A DNA stretch of 64,000 nucleotides, from positions 645,669,465 to 645,733,464 of the forward strand of contig NC_090439.1 of the NCBI RefSeq assembly GCF_031143425.1, read 5' to 3'. The notes beneath the pieces are model-generated. The model was not told where the DNA came from, made no database searches, and saw only the letters and a program-made list of their open reading frames with translations. Below, in pieces: positions 1 through 17,566 of the stretch (position 1 is the first letter of the stretch; each line of letters starts with the position of its first letter). The DNA is from Pleurodeles waltl. Its lineage: Eukaryota; Chordata; Amphibia; Caudata; Salamandridae. Made by a program: the position numbers and the translations under genes.

Positions 1-364
1 AGGCGCACCATCAAGAGTATACACAAAGCTGCATGACATCATAACACACGGTAAAATCTGAAAACAAAAACAGGGGAATAACATTCACCACCCCACGGAC
101 TTATTAGAAAACTGGTAGCCATTTCACCTAGTATGAGGCTTCTTCCCTTTATTAAACATTTTCCCTTCCCTCAACTCCACATACAGACATCAACATGCTA
201 AAAATACACAGCCGGCTTCAAGTTCTCAAACCCACTCAGTATTTCTTCAACTTTCATTACCCGATCATTCAATTTATAAATAAATCTCTCATATGACACC
301 ATATTGACCATGTCTTACAACCGTGAATTATTGGCTGGTACTGTTGATGTTTTCCGCAGTCCAA
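1..364. other. AT-rich flank, nothing recognised
   Basis: Unique-looking AT-rich sequence to the left of the mariner element. I see no open frame with family features, no RNA gene and no repeat boundary here. It probably belongs to the 5' flank or first intron of LYN. Confidence 0.4.
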
Positions 365-366
365 TA

Positions 367-572
367 CAGGGAGTGCAGAATTATTAGGGAAGTTGTATTT
401 TTGAGGATTAATTTTATTATTGAACAACAACCATGTTCTCAATGAACCCAAAAAACTCATTAATATCAAAGCTGAATATTTTTGGAAGTAGTTTTTAGTT
501 TGTTTTTAGTTTTAGCTATGTTAGGGGGATATCTGTGTGTGCAGGTGACTATTACTGTGCATAATTATTAGG
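367..572. repeat. Left inverted/direct repeat end of the mariner element
   Basis: The outer unit GTGCAGAATTATTAGG is at 373-388 and the inner unit GTGCATAATTATTAGG at 557-572; they differ at one base. Tc1-type transposases bind such paired direct repeats through their N-terminal helix-turn-helix domain. The spacing of about 184 bp is mirrored at the other end. Confidence 0.85.
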
Positions 573-694
573 CAACTTAACAAAAAACAAATATATACCC
601 ATTTCAATTATTTATTATTACCAGTGAAACCAATATAACATCTCAACATTCACAAATATACATTTCTGACATTCAAAAACAAAACAAAAACAAA

Positions 695-1711
695 TCAGTG
701 ACCAATATAGCCACCTTTCTTTGCAAGGACACTCAAAAGCCTGCCATCCATGGATTCTGTCAGTGTTTTGATCTGTTCACCATCAACATTGCGTGCAGCA
801 GCAACCACAGCCTCCCAGACACTGTTCAGAGAGGTGTACTGTTTTCCCTCCTTGTAAATCTCACATTTGATGATGGACCACAGGTTCTCAATGGGGTTCA
901 GATCAGGTGAACAAGGAGGCCATGTCATTAGATTTCCTTCTTTTATACCCTTTCTTGCCAGCCACGCTGTGGAGTACTTGGACGCGTGTGATGGAGCATT
1001 GCCCTGCATGAAAATCATGTTTTTCTTGAAGGATGCAGGCTTCTTCCTGTACCACTGCTTGAAGAAGGTGTCTTCCAGGAACTGGCAGTAGGACTGGGAG
1101 ATGAGCTTGACTCCATCCTCAACCCGAAAAGGCCCCACAAGCTCATCTTTGATGATACCAGCCCAAACCAGTACTCCACCTCCACCTTGCTGGCGTCTGA
1201 GTCGGACTGGAGCTCTCTGCCCTTTACCAATCCAGCCACGGGCCCATCCATCTGGCCCATCAAGACTCACTCTCATTTCATCAGTCCATAAAACCTTAGA
1301 AAAATCGGTCTTGAGATATTTCTTGGCCCAGTCTTGACGTTTAAGCTTGTGTGTCTTGTTCAGTGGTGGTCGTCTTTCAGCCTTTCTTACCTTGGCCATG
1401 TCTCTGAGTATTGCACACCTTGTGCTTTTGGGCACTCCAGTGATGTTGCAGCTCTGAAATATGGCCAAACTGGTGGCAAGTGGCATCGTGGCAGCTGCAC
1501 GCTTGACTTTTCTCAGTTCATGGGCAGTTATTTTGCGCCTTGGTTTTTCCACACGCTTCTTGCGACCCTGTTGACTATTTTGAATGAAACGCTTGATTGT
1601 TAGATGATCACGCTTCAGAAGCTTTGCAATTTTAAGAGTGCTGCATCCCTCTGCAAGATATCTCACTATTTTTGACTTTTCTGAGCCTGTCAAGTCCTTC
1701 TTTTGACCCAT
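695..1711 (-). CDS. Tc1/mariner transposase, uninterrupted but with one catalytic Asp changed to Gly
   Basis: This 338-residue frame has the usual length and order of a Tc1/mariner transposase, a nuclear enzyme that cuts and pastes its own element. Residues 8-46 look like a homeodomain-like helix-turn-helix DNA-binding region, followed by a basic stretch (49-60) resembling the GRPR-like/nuclear-localisation area. The catalytic core shows WTDE with D144, the glycine-rich GGGGVLVWAG at 176-185, QGNAPSH with position 237, and SPDLNPIENLW with E275. Position 237 should be the second Asp, but codon 1001-1003 reads Gly (GGC), one transition away from GAC. The protein is therefore predicted to be catalytically dead although no stop or frameshift is present. 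There are 37 residues between positions 237 and 275, a DD37E-type spacing rather than the DD34E of classic Tc1. The start was chosen because MGQKKDLT directly precedes the helix-turn-helix. Confidence 0.93.
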   Translation of the reverse strand: MGQKKDLTGSEKSKIVRYLAEGCSTLKIAKLLKRDHLTIKRFIQNSQQGRKKRVEKPRRKITAHELRKVKRAAATMPLATSLAIFQSCNITGVPKSTRCAILRDMAKVRKAERRPPLNKTHKLKRQDWAKKYLKTDFSKVLWTDEMRVSLDGPDGWARGWIGKGQRAPVRLRRQQGGGGVLVWAGIIKDELVGPFRVEDGVKLISQSYCQFLEDTFFKQWYRKKPASFKKNMIFMQGNAPSHASKYSTAWLARKGIKEGNLMTWPPCSPDLNPIENLWSIIKCEIYKEGKQYTSLNSVWEAVVAAARNVDGEQIKTLTESMDGRLLSVLAKKGGYIGH

Positions 1712-1733
1712 TTTGCCAAAGGAAAGGAAGTTG

Positions 1734-1929
1734 CCTAATAATTATGCACACCTGATATAGGGTGTTGATGTCATTAGACCACACCCCTTCTCATTACAGA
1801 GATGCACATCACCTAATATGCTTAATTGGTAGTAGGCTTTCGAGCCTATACAGCTTGGAGTAAGACAACATGCATAAAGAGGATGATGTGGTCAAAATAC
1901 TCATTTGCCTAATAATTCTGCACTCCCTG
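1734..1929. repeat. Right inverted/direct repeat end of the mariner element
   Basis: Mirror image of the left end: the inner unit CCTAATAATTATGCAC is at 1734-1749 and the outer unit CCTAATAATTCTGCAC at 1908-1923, ending in CCCTG before the TA at 1930-1931. Confidence 0.85.
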
Positions 1930-1931
1930 TA

Positions 1932-8663
<6,732 letters not shown>

Positions 8664-10635
8664 TAGTGACCTGGGAGCAGTTCCTGCTGCCAGATGAAGG
8701 CATGACTGGCATATCCTCCCTCCCCTCTCCCTGATCCCACATACATGCATGCATGCAAAGAAGCTATTACTGTGCAGTGGAGAGTGCTGCCGCTTGGATG
8801 CCTGGCAATTGTCAGAAATGTTTGCAACGTAGAAGACAGCACAATTTTGTCTTTTTAGGAGACCCTTGTTTTTAATCTTTTTCATTGTACATATTAAACA
8901 CAAAGAAAGACACTTTCAAGTATGATACTGGAGAATGATCCCCCTTCCTAAACCGTTGTAGATACCTCTGCCTCTAGTCATATATGCTCCAAAGTATGTG
9001 AATCAGTGCCAACATATGACCGTCAATGTTGGAACACAAACATATATTGGGACACTAGACCACTCCATGTCGCAGGAGGTACAAAGTTTTGATACTTGGA
9101 AAACCCTTTGTAACCTATGAGCCCAAAGCAACAAATTACAACCACTCTACTGCATCATAAGGACTGCAGTTCTTGTTCAATTGAAAAGTCAGCCCTGGAG
9201 CATTGTGGTCCCTCTAATGTGGGCTCGTCTGGTAACCTTACCTTAATGTATTTTACTACCTCTTTGATAAACCAGTCATTATAGCTGGTAGTTGTCCCTG
9301 AGAACGCATGACTAAGGTCCCATGCATCACAACGGCCTGAAGTTCCTGCCCTAGGATCAATTATTTTAGATGTATTTTCACTAGACGTACAGTTCTTTGT
9401 CTCTGCTGCGAGAAACCTTGATGGTAAAGATGTTAAATTGGTGCATCTAGGCAGGGCTCATTGTTTCCAGTCCTCACCTTTTACACATAATTTTATCAAG
9501 TGACTGACAGCCCTATGTACTAAGCTTTAGTCGCAAACGGAGGTGATTGTGCCAGCAAATGAAAAGGGTAAGCCAAGGCTCCGGCTTGCCTCTACAAGAC
9601 TGTGTACGAGTCACACCATGAAACCATTTGCAATGCATATTGTGCAACAAGTATTATGCAAAAATATGATGCACTCTCTTCAAAATAAAAAAAAAGTGTA
9701 TTTCTTTAAAATGCAGCATTTCACCTTCATACTTCATATTATATCACTGCATAATCAGATATTTATTAAATGTGGTAGTTTTTAAACATGAACTTAGAAA
9801 CATGAATGACTTGACCCCCGTCCCCCAAACGACATTCGCATTAGTGAACCAAGAGGCAAATGAGTAGTCATGTAAATCTTAAACGTGGCCTATATTCTAA
9901 TTATAGATTAACTAACATTACTGTCTATTCAATCAAATGTTTGTGAAGGGCACATCCTGAACTCAAGTATTTAAAAGTAATCTCCTTTGTGATAATAAAG
10001 AAAAAGGGGGGCTCTGTGAAATAAAATATGCCCTTAGTATCGCACAATTATGACAAGCAGGGAAGCTAACATTTCTAGGTCCTCTGGTTTCACATTTTGA
10101 AATTCAGACACCTGTTGGGTATCTGTCTGTCTCGCTCGATCATGTTTACACAAAAGGTCACTGTTTGGACTTTTAATATTGAACCATGCCAAGAAAAACT
10201 GACAGACATAGCAGACCCAACTCAGGGCTCTCAGACCCAACTACCAAACCAAGAATGCATTTATTTGGGGGCGTCCCACCTCAAATACCTACTCAAAGCT
10301 AGACCTTTGGGTGTACAGGTACATTTTGCGGCGATTCGTTATACGGGTAGAAATATCACAGCCATCACATAAATGTAGATAAGTAGATTTTGGTGGGAGA
10401 GCAGGAACCAGATGATGGTGACCAGTCTTCAGTGGAGCGTGGACCTTCACAAAGGAAGAGTATCTGGTGTCCACTGCAATCCCTACATGTTTTGGTGGTG
10501 TTGGAGAGCTACTTTTTTCACCTTTCATTACTTCACCTTAGCAAAGCATGAATTATGCCCCTGTATTTAAGGTACACTTTAAAGTAGTTACAGGAGATGG
10601 TTAAAAAAATGTCAGTGGATTAAGCTTCTAAATAC

Positions 10636-10770
10636 TCAAGATGGTGCAATGAGTGAGTTGATTTCTGTGCCTGACCTGCAAGTCATAAGTCTCAGCCTTC
10701 ACTGTGGTTGGTTCTTTTATAAAAGTCCTTAATAATAATAATAATAATAATAATAATAGTAGTAGTAATA
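10636..10770 (+). repeat. Possible tRNA-derived SINE fragment with (AAT)n tail
   Basis: The stretch from about 10641 (ATGGTGCAATGAGTGAG) resembles a degenerate polymerase III A box. About 40 bp later a B-box-like AAGTCTCAGCC follows. The unit then runs into TTTATAAAAGTCCTTAATAAT and an AAT microsatellite at 10731-10768, a common SINE tail. No target duplication was identified and both boxes are degenerate. Confidence 0.35.
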
Positions 10771-13231
10771 ACTCTGCCTTTCATTCTTTTGTAGTCGATA
10801 AATTGGGTAACAGTGACAATTGTTTATAGGGCTCAGATACAGAAAAGGTGAGTTATTAAGTGATGTACAACAAACAAGTTAGTCTTTTATACAGTGGTAA
10901 ATACAATGCAGGAGCATTTGGGTTTTCTCACCCAAAATGTGTTTCCCTAGGTGGTGTAATGCTCGCCTGACCGCAAGATCCCTCACTGACCCTAAGGGTA
11001 GCTCATCTGAGCACAAGATTTATTAGTATTTATCGGCCGGTAAATTTTCATGTAGATCGGGCAGGGACACAAGCAGAGCCTGGTCCACACTCAACCATCT
11101 TATGCTGCACGTGCTGCCCTTTGCCAGCCCACAGCCTTCCTTTCTCCCTGATATCCTACCCTACATAGGTCACCTCACCTCCCCTTTAACAATTTTCACT
11201 TTACAGAAGCTGATGAGTGGCAGCAGAATTTTCTGCAGAATCAGAAATCCACATGCGGACAAGTGCCCATTAATTCCTGGTAAGTATGTTTCTTCCCCTT
11301 TCCCAAGACAATAGCTCTTAATTACATGGTGCAGAAATACCAATCAAAAACTAGTAGGCTTTCAAGATCTTTCATTTTGGGGGCTGTATGGTGAGGGTGT
11401 GGGGGAGTTCTCATGTACTGGATTTCTGAGAATACAATACAAATGGTGCATTATTAGGTAAATTAGGCCAATAACGTTAATTAAATGTTTGTATGATTTA
11501 AGACTACTTTACAAGGGGCTTTAGATATGCTTCCTCTGGGATATATTTTTAAATGTAGTGGCACATATTAAACACAGTATGGAAGTAGTATTTAAAGACC
11601 ACGTTTCATGAGAGCTTCTGTGGCCTATTCTTCATGTCACAGAGAATCCCTGTCTCGACACAGCAAGGTCTCAAGTGCCCCTGCTTTCAGCTCAGCTGTC
11701 ATTGTCTTGTCAAAAATGCCTGGCGCTCCGTTAAAGATTGCGCACAGCAAAGAAAAAGTTTTCATTCAGTTCATTGTACTTCAGTGGAATTTGCTAGTTG
11801 GACTAACATTTCACTATCGAGGACCGTATCATTTTTCTGCCCTTCTGCTGTTGTGTACAGCAGTTTTCAAACTGACTAGCGGGAATGCAGGTCCTATTAT
11901 TCATAGAATTGGCCAAGCCCTACTGTTGCATCACATATCTGATATCAAACAGTGGCCAAGGTTGGGAACATGTCTTTACAATCGGCGCGAGAAGTTATGT
12001 TTTGGGAAAGATTGAGTTTCACAAGCGTCTTTGCAAAGCTTCTATCAGAGAAAAGTTTAGGACTGGCATTACCATAAAGCAAGTCGCTTCATGGACCCAT
12101 AAGTATAGGGCAGTTGGGATCCTCTGTTTATGACACCTCAGAGTTGAAAATATAGGCCCTCATTACAACCCTGGTGGTCGGTGATAAAGCGGTGGTAACA
12201 CCGCCAACAGGCCGGCGGTAAAAAAAAAATGGATTCATGACCACGGCGGAAACCGCCAACACAGACAGACACTTTAAAACAAGACTGCCAAGGCGGTAGC
12301 AACAAACACCGCAACGGTAACCGCCAACAGCCAGGCGGAAGACAGTGTACCGCCCACAGCATTACAACACTCCTATCCGCCTGCTTTTCCGGGGCGGTAC
12401 CAATGCCATCAAAAGCACGGCAGAAACAGAACACTGGAGGGAAACGACTCACCGCTCGACACTCCAGGAAAAACCACGACGCCATGGAACCCGAGCTGCA
12501 CTTTTTCCCAATGCTGGTGTACCTTTTCATACACCAGGAACACGAATGCCGACGAAGACGACCACTGTGAGTACTGCACCTAGCACACAAGGGAGGGGGG
12601 AGGAGAAAGAGAGTAACACACACACACGCAACACGCAACAACCCCACCCCCAACAGCATACACACAGACAGATGCAACAACATTACATATACACCCCGTA
12701 ACCCTCAGGAATAACGCAAGGACAAAAGGAATGGATTAAAATGAGTGTAATAGTACAATTTTAGATAAATACGTCTTTAAACAATAAACAGTATGTACAA
12801 TATATACAAAAGGAGGGACAATACCCACTCCAAAATGTCCGTGGCCCACTGGGCCATAACACATAGGCCAAGGCCACACTTGATTCTTGCCTCAATACGG
12901 AGAGAACACTGCAGGTACCTCAGGGGGATGGGGAATGAGGGGGGCACCTCAGCCGGAAGATGGTACAATGCCACTGGCCTGGAGGGGGCTCCATGCCCAC
13001 TGCTTGGTCCTGGGGAGTGCAAAACCACAGTCTCTCTAGTGGATGGCTTCTTCCATTGGTTCTGGAGGGGACCTTTTGCCTAGTGTGCTTCATCCAGGAT
13101 GGGGCAAGGTCACAGTCTGTCACCTGAGTGTCACACCGACAGGTGTTGCAGGGGCCAGGATGCACTGCAGCCCATTTAGCCACCTCTACACACTGCTCAC
13201 CGGCGGTGAAGGCTGCTCAGTGGATGCCAGT

Positions 13232-13545
13232 TGCGCTAGAGGTGGCGGTGCTGGCAGTGGAGGTGGTAGCCTCCAGGCCTTCACCTGCAGCCTCGGATGG
13301 CTGCCCACTGGGGCTGCTGGTGGCGGTGCTGGCCTCGGTGCAGGTGGCGGTGCTGGCAGTGGTGGTGGTAGCCTCCAGGCCTTCACCAGCAGCCTCGGAC
13401 GGCTGCCCACTGGGGCTGCTGCTGCTGACAGTGGTGCTGCTGGCGGTGGTGCAGGTGGCGGTGCTGGCCGCGGTGCAGGTGGCGCTGCTGGCAGTGGTGG
13501 TGGTAGCCTCCAGTCCTTCACCTGCAACCTCAGACGGCTAAAGTG
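13232..13545. repeat. GC-rich degenerate minisatellite inside the Harbinger element
   Basis: The motif GTAGCCTCCAG recurs at about 13266, 13368 and 13503, embedded in variable blocks of GGTGGCGGTGCTGGC. It gives long Gly/Ala-rich open frames on the plus strand and Pro/Ala-rich frames on the minus strand; these reflect composition, not a known protein. It lies just past the 3' end of the accessory gene frame and may once have been its C-terminal repeat region. Confidence 0.65.
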
Positions 13546-15407
13546 CCATGGCTAGTGTTGTGTGCCCCTTCCTGCCCTTGACAGATGGTGGTGCCTCCTT
13601 GCTTCTGCCAGCTGGTGACATTTTCTTCCCCTTGCTGGCTGGTGGTGCCTCCTTCCCCTTGCTGGCTGGTGTCCCCTTCTTGCCCTTGCTAGGTGGCGGA
13701 CCCTTCTTGGCCTTGGCAGGTGGTGCTGGCACACTAGCTGGGCTGACGGGTGCCTCCCTGGAGCCTCTCACACCTGCAGTTGCTGCAGAAACCACAGTGG
13801 CGTGTACTGGGTGGCTGAGGTGCTGGACTGTGTTCTGGCCAGCCTGCCCTGAGGTGAAGGAGGGGGGGAGAGGTAGGGAATAGGTCAATGGTGGTGAGGA
13901 AAAGCTTCTTAGGGACACTGGGGTTGGAAGAGGGTGAAGGCTTGGGTGTGGAGGAAGAGGGAGTGGTTGTAGGAGGTGTCAATCTGCTGTGTTTGGGTGC
14001 AGGTGCATGGCTGGATGCAGTTGTGAGGTGGATGGCTGTTGGGTGTCTGAGTGCTGCGTTTGTGTAATTTGGGAGGAGGGGGCACAGACACAGTGGGAGA
14101 GGACACAGGGGACGTGTGGATGGATGTGGGGTTGGTGACTGCCAGTGAGGGGCGTGTCATGATAGGCGTGCTAGTGATGGAGGTAGTGGATGAGGATGTA
14201 GTGCATGCAGGTGTGAGTGGAGACGCTACTGGGAGGGAAGTGGATGACGAGGAGGACAGGGGACACAGTGGAGGCAGTGGATGTTGGTGTGGCTGCATGT
14301 GGATGGTGCTTGTGTGAGTGCCTGTGAGATGAAGTGTGGTGCTTGTGTTTGCCTGAGCCACTTCTTTGTGTTGATTTGGGTGATTGCTGTTCTGAAGGTG
14401 TGCTTGGGATAGGCTGGGGTTGAGGGGATTGTGACTGGGTAGAGGAAGTTGGAGGGGGGAGGCTGGAGACAGGGACAGTGGCTGCCATCAGTGAGTTGGC
14501 CAGCCCCTGAGATGCTATTTGTTGGGCCACCACGCCAGAGTGAATGCCCTCCAGGTATGCATTTGTTTGTTGCAAATGCCCTGCTACACCCTGGATGGCA
14601 TTCAGTATGGTTGACTGCCCAACAGAGAGGGATCTCAGGAGGTCAATAGCCTCCTCACTGAGGGGCGCAGGGCTGACTGGGGCAGGGCCTGAGGTGCCTG
14701 GGGCGAAGGAGATGCCCGCCCTCCTGTTTGAGCGGGCACGGGAAACATGCTGAGGGGCTGCTGGGAGGGCGGTACTGGTACGGGGTGGCAGCTGTACCTG
14801 TAGTTGGGGTGGACACAGAGGTGTCCGCCACTGCCAGGGAGCTGCCATCAGAGGAGGTGTCGCTGTCGGTACAGTCCCCTCATATCTCCGTCATGGTGCT
14901 CCCCTTGCACTGTGTCCCACTGGTGCCCTCGCCGTCGGTGGATTCGGCCTCCAGGCCCATGCGGGATGCAGCTCCCTCCGTCGCCGGTGCCTCTGCTCCT
15001 CCGCCAGATGATGCTAATGCACACAAGGACAGAGTGACAAAACAAAAAGGGGGGGGGGAGAGACAGAGGATACACTTGGTCAATGCCAGCAACAACACTA
15101 CAGTTGGCGTACACAACTCACAGGGAACAGCCCTATGCACTAAGCCATGCACTACCAGTTACAATGCTAGTCACCAGCCCATGGGGTACAATGCCTAACA
15201 CCATTAGCTGCACACTTGAAACCCACAGGACCCTGCCCAGTAGTAGATGCCCACTAACACTATTGGGGTTGGAGTGCATCTGAGTTTGCCCATCATTGAA
15301 CATACCCTGCTATGTTCGCCCTGGCCTAGGGGCAATCACAGCCCACATTCCCCCATCCAGGTAATACCTTAACGCGCGCAAAGTCATGATTCTGAATCTG
15401 TACTCAC

Positions 15408-15680
15408 CCCCTTGTGGCTGCTGTGATGCCTTCAAGCACCCATCCAACTCTGGATAGGCCACCGCCAGGATGCGGAACGTCTGGGGGGGGTCAGGGTACG
15501 ATGGGGACCCCTTCCGCGTTGCGAGGCCAGCACCAGCTGGGCCTCCGCTGTCTTCCTTGCCCAGTGGTGCAGGTCCTCCCACCATTTGCGGCAGTGGGTG
15601 CTCCGCCTGTCGAAGACCCCCAGGGTCCGCACCTCCTTGGCTATGGCACGCCAAATACCCTTTTCCTGATGGGTGCTGAC
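15408..15680 (-). pseudogene. Exon 2 of the Harbinger Myb-like gene
   Basis: This exon holds the second and third Myb/SANT helices and the following basic region. The frame breaks inside the eight-base homopolymer at 15483-15490, after which the original reading is recovered by a one-base shift. The exon ends at a GTGAGT donor (15407 downward). Confidence 0.7.
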
Positions 15681-15882
15681 CTGCAGAAAAAAACAGCAGA
15701 AAAGGTATTAGTTATACCGTCCGGACTGTTATACTCCTGGCCCAACATATCTCCCCATCCCCTTACACACATACATTGACCACCATACATGCAGTACTCT
15801 GCCCAGACCCCCCTACACAAGGCTTACAAACACAGCAATCCATACATTCATGACCCACGCATCATGCTCACAGTGTACTCAC

Positions 15883-15996
15883 CTGTTTGTCTGGAGGACC
15901 ATAGAGTAAAGGGTACTGGGGTAGGACCCCATCCACAAGTCTCTCCAACTCCTCCGAAGTGAAGGCAGGGGCCCTTTCCCCAGACACTCGAGCCAT
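15883..15996 (-). pseudogene. Exon 1 of the Harbinger Myb-like gene
   Basis: These 38 codons are intact from ATG to a consensus CAG/GTGAGT donor. The translation contains the first helix of a Myb/SANT domain (FTSEELERLVDGVLPQY). The 202-bp intron to exon 2 at 15680 keeps phase 0. Confidence 0.75.
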
Positions 15997-16483
15997 TGTT
16001 GCTTCCAGACACAGGTCACAGCAGCACTTGCAGTGTAGGTCCTCTCCTGTTGAAGGTCAGTTAGCAAGTGAGTGCACAGGTAGAAAATGGCGGCGATGTC
16101 CACGGCGGTGTGTACCGTCACCGCCGGCGTACATGGCCATTGGCTCCTGGAACCCATAGGGCCTAATGATAACCAATGCGGTGTTGCACGGGGGTCATCG
16201 ACCGCCGACCGCAATGGCGCACAACGCCAGCGGAATTACCTCATTTCCACTTGTCCCTCCTCACAGATCAGGTAGCCGCCATTTCAGGGGGGCACAGGCC
16301 ATGCCACCTAACTGCGTCACAGCAGACACTTGCGTATCAACTGACTTACGAGTTCACATACTGTTTCTGTAAAGCAAAAATTGCATATTAATGTTGAAAT
16401 ATGTGTGAATATGACCTTCTGCTCACCGTTTTTCATCCTAGAGTTCAACCACTGAGGATGAATAGAGATGGAGACATCCCCCC

Positions 16484-17566
16484 GTGTACAGACCCCTGGT
16501 GGACCTGGCGATAATGGAGGACAGGCACATTATCCCGACCTACAGACTTAATAGGGCCACAATCCAAGAACTGTGTGCCCAATTGGAGCCAGACCTAATC
16601 TCAGCTATCCGCCAACCCCGCAGGTATCCTCCCTCTAGTGCAGGTCCTGTCAGTGCTCCATTTCCTGGCAAGTGGTTCCTTTCAAGCGACCGTGGCCATG
16701 GCATCAGGGATGTGTCAGCCTGTGTTTTCAAACGTGCTGACCAGAGTGTTGTCTGCCCTGCTGAAACACATGCACAGCTACATCGTATTCCCCTAGGTGG
16801 AGGATTTGGCCACAGTGAAGGCTGAGCTCTATGCACCGGGACATATCCCCAACATCATTGGTGCCTTTGATGGTACACATACTGCATTTGTCCCCCCCCC
16901 CCGGAGAAATGAACAAGTATTCAGAAATAGAAAAAGCTTTCACTCTCTGAATGTGCAGATGGTGTGTTTGGCGGACCAGTACATCTCCCATGTGAATGCC
17001 AAGTGTCCTGGCTCTGTGCATGATGCCTTTATCTTGAGGAATAGCAGCATCCCATGTGTGATGGCTCAACTCCAAAGGCACAGAGTGTGGCTAATACGTG
17101 AGCCCAAGGTCCCCACCCATTTTATGTAGGTATATGGGTGTAGGTTTGGCCTTAAGGGTGAGTGTGTGGCTAACAGGTATCCCTCGATATTTGCAGGTGA
17201 CTCTGGTTACCCCAACCTCTCATGGCTACTGACCCCAGTGAGGAATGCCAGGACATGGGTAGAGGAACGTTACAATGAGGCACATGGGTGAACAAGGAGG
17301 ATCATTGAGCGAACCTTTGGCCTCCTGAAGGCCAGATTCCGGTGCCTCCATCTGACATGTGGATCCCTGTACTACTCACCCAAGAAGGTGCGCCAGATCA
17401 TCGTTGCATGTTGCACAACCTAGCCGTGAGACACCAGGTGCCTTTTCTGCAGGAGGATGAGCCTGGGGATGGTCGTGTGGCAGCGGTGGAGACTGTGGAC
17501 AGTGACAAAGAGGAGGAAGAAGATGTGGACAACAGAACTACACTAATTCAACAGTACTTCCAGTGA
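16484..17566 (+). pseudogene. PIF/Harbinger transposase gene (HARBI1-like), broken
   Basis: The enzyme would excise and insert the Harbinger element by DDE chemistry. Family landmarks run in order: YRLNRATIQELCAQLEPDLI near 16535, the VLSVLHFLASGSFQ block near 16645, NIIGAFDGTHTAFVPPP at 16849-16902 with the first catalytic Asp, the RNRKSFHSLNVQ block, CPGSVHDAFILRNS with the second Asp, DSGYPNLSWLLTP, and IIERTFGLLKARFRCL with the catalytic Glu. All three acidic residues remain. Lesions: a frameshift near 16615-16640, an in-frame TAG at 16794-16796, a TGA at 17289-17291 (probably from CGA), and a frameshift near 17405-17415. A 99-bp segment at 17098-17196 has GTGAGC and TTTGCAG ends and looks like an intron interrupting the core. 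The upstream start is uncertain. The gene is divergent from the Myb-like gene, with about 490 bp between them. Confidence 0.88.

Larger units (their letters stand above)
367..1929 (-). mobile_element. Complete Tc1/mariner-type DNA transposon, 1563 bp
   Basis: The element is bounded by a TA dinucleotide on each side (365-366 and 1930-1931), the target duplication expected of Tc1/mariner transposons. The outer ends are perfect inverted repeats starting CAGGGAGTGCAGAATTATTA. A near-identical 16-bp unit recurs inside each end (557-572 and 1734-1749), giving an IR/DR layout like that of Tc1-type elements. A single minus-strand transposase frame fills most of the interior. Both ends, the TA duplication and an uninterrupted frame suggest a fairly young insertion, upstream of LYN exon 2. 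Confidence 0.93.
13538..15996 (-). pseudogene. Harbinger Myb/SANT-like accessory protein gene, broken
   Basis: This is the DNA-binding partner protein of a Harbinger transposase. Exon 1 (15996-15883, 38 codons) starts MARVSGERAPAFTSEELERL and ends CAG before GTGAGT. Exon 2 begins at 15680 after TTTTTTTCTGCAG and continues in phase 0 with GIWRAIAKEV and THCRKWWEDL, the tryptophan-spaced helices of a Myb/SANT domain. A run of eight C (plus-strand G at 15483-15490) breaks the frame; the next frame resumes with RILAVAYPELDG and reaches a donor at about 15407. Further exons from about 15016 downward carry an acidic, Ser/Thr-rich linker, a helical stretch with LSVGQSTILNAIQGVAGHLQ near 14.6 kb, His-rich segments, and a Lys-rich SKGKK repeat tail ending at 13538. 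A TGA near 14880 and frame changes around 14.85 kb and 14.2 kb show it is dead. Exon borders beyond exon 2 are approximate. Confidence 0.75.

Noticed and set aside
12138..12683. 181-codon minus-strand ORF
   Set aside because: It crosses the Harbinger left end into flanking DNA, overlaps a plus-strand frame of similar quality and shows no family motif.
13043..13555. 170-codon Gly/Ala-rich plus-strand ORF
   Set aside because: This is the minisatellite read in a favourable frame, antisense to the Harbinger partner gene region.
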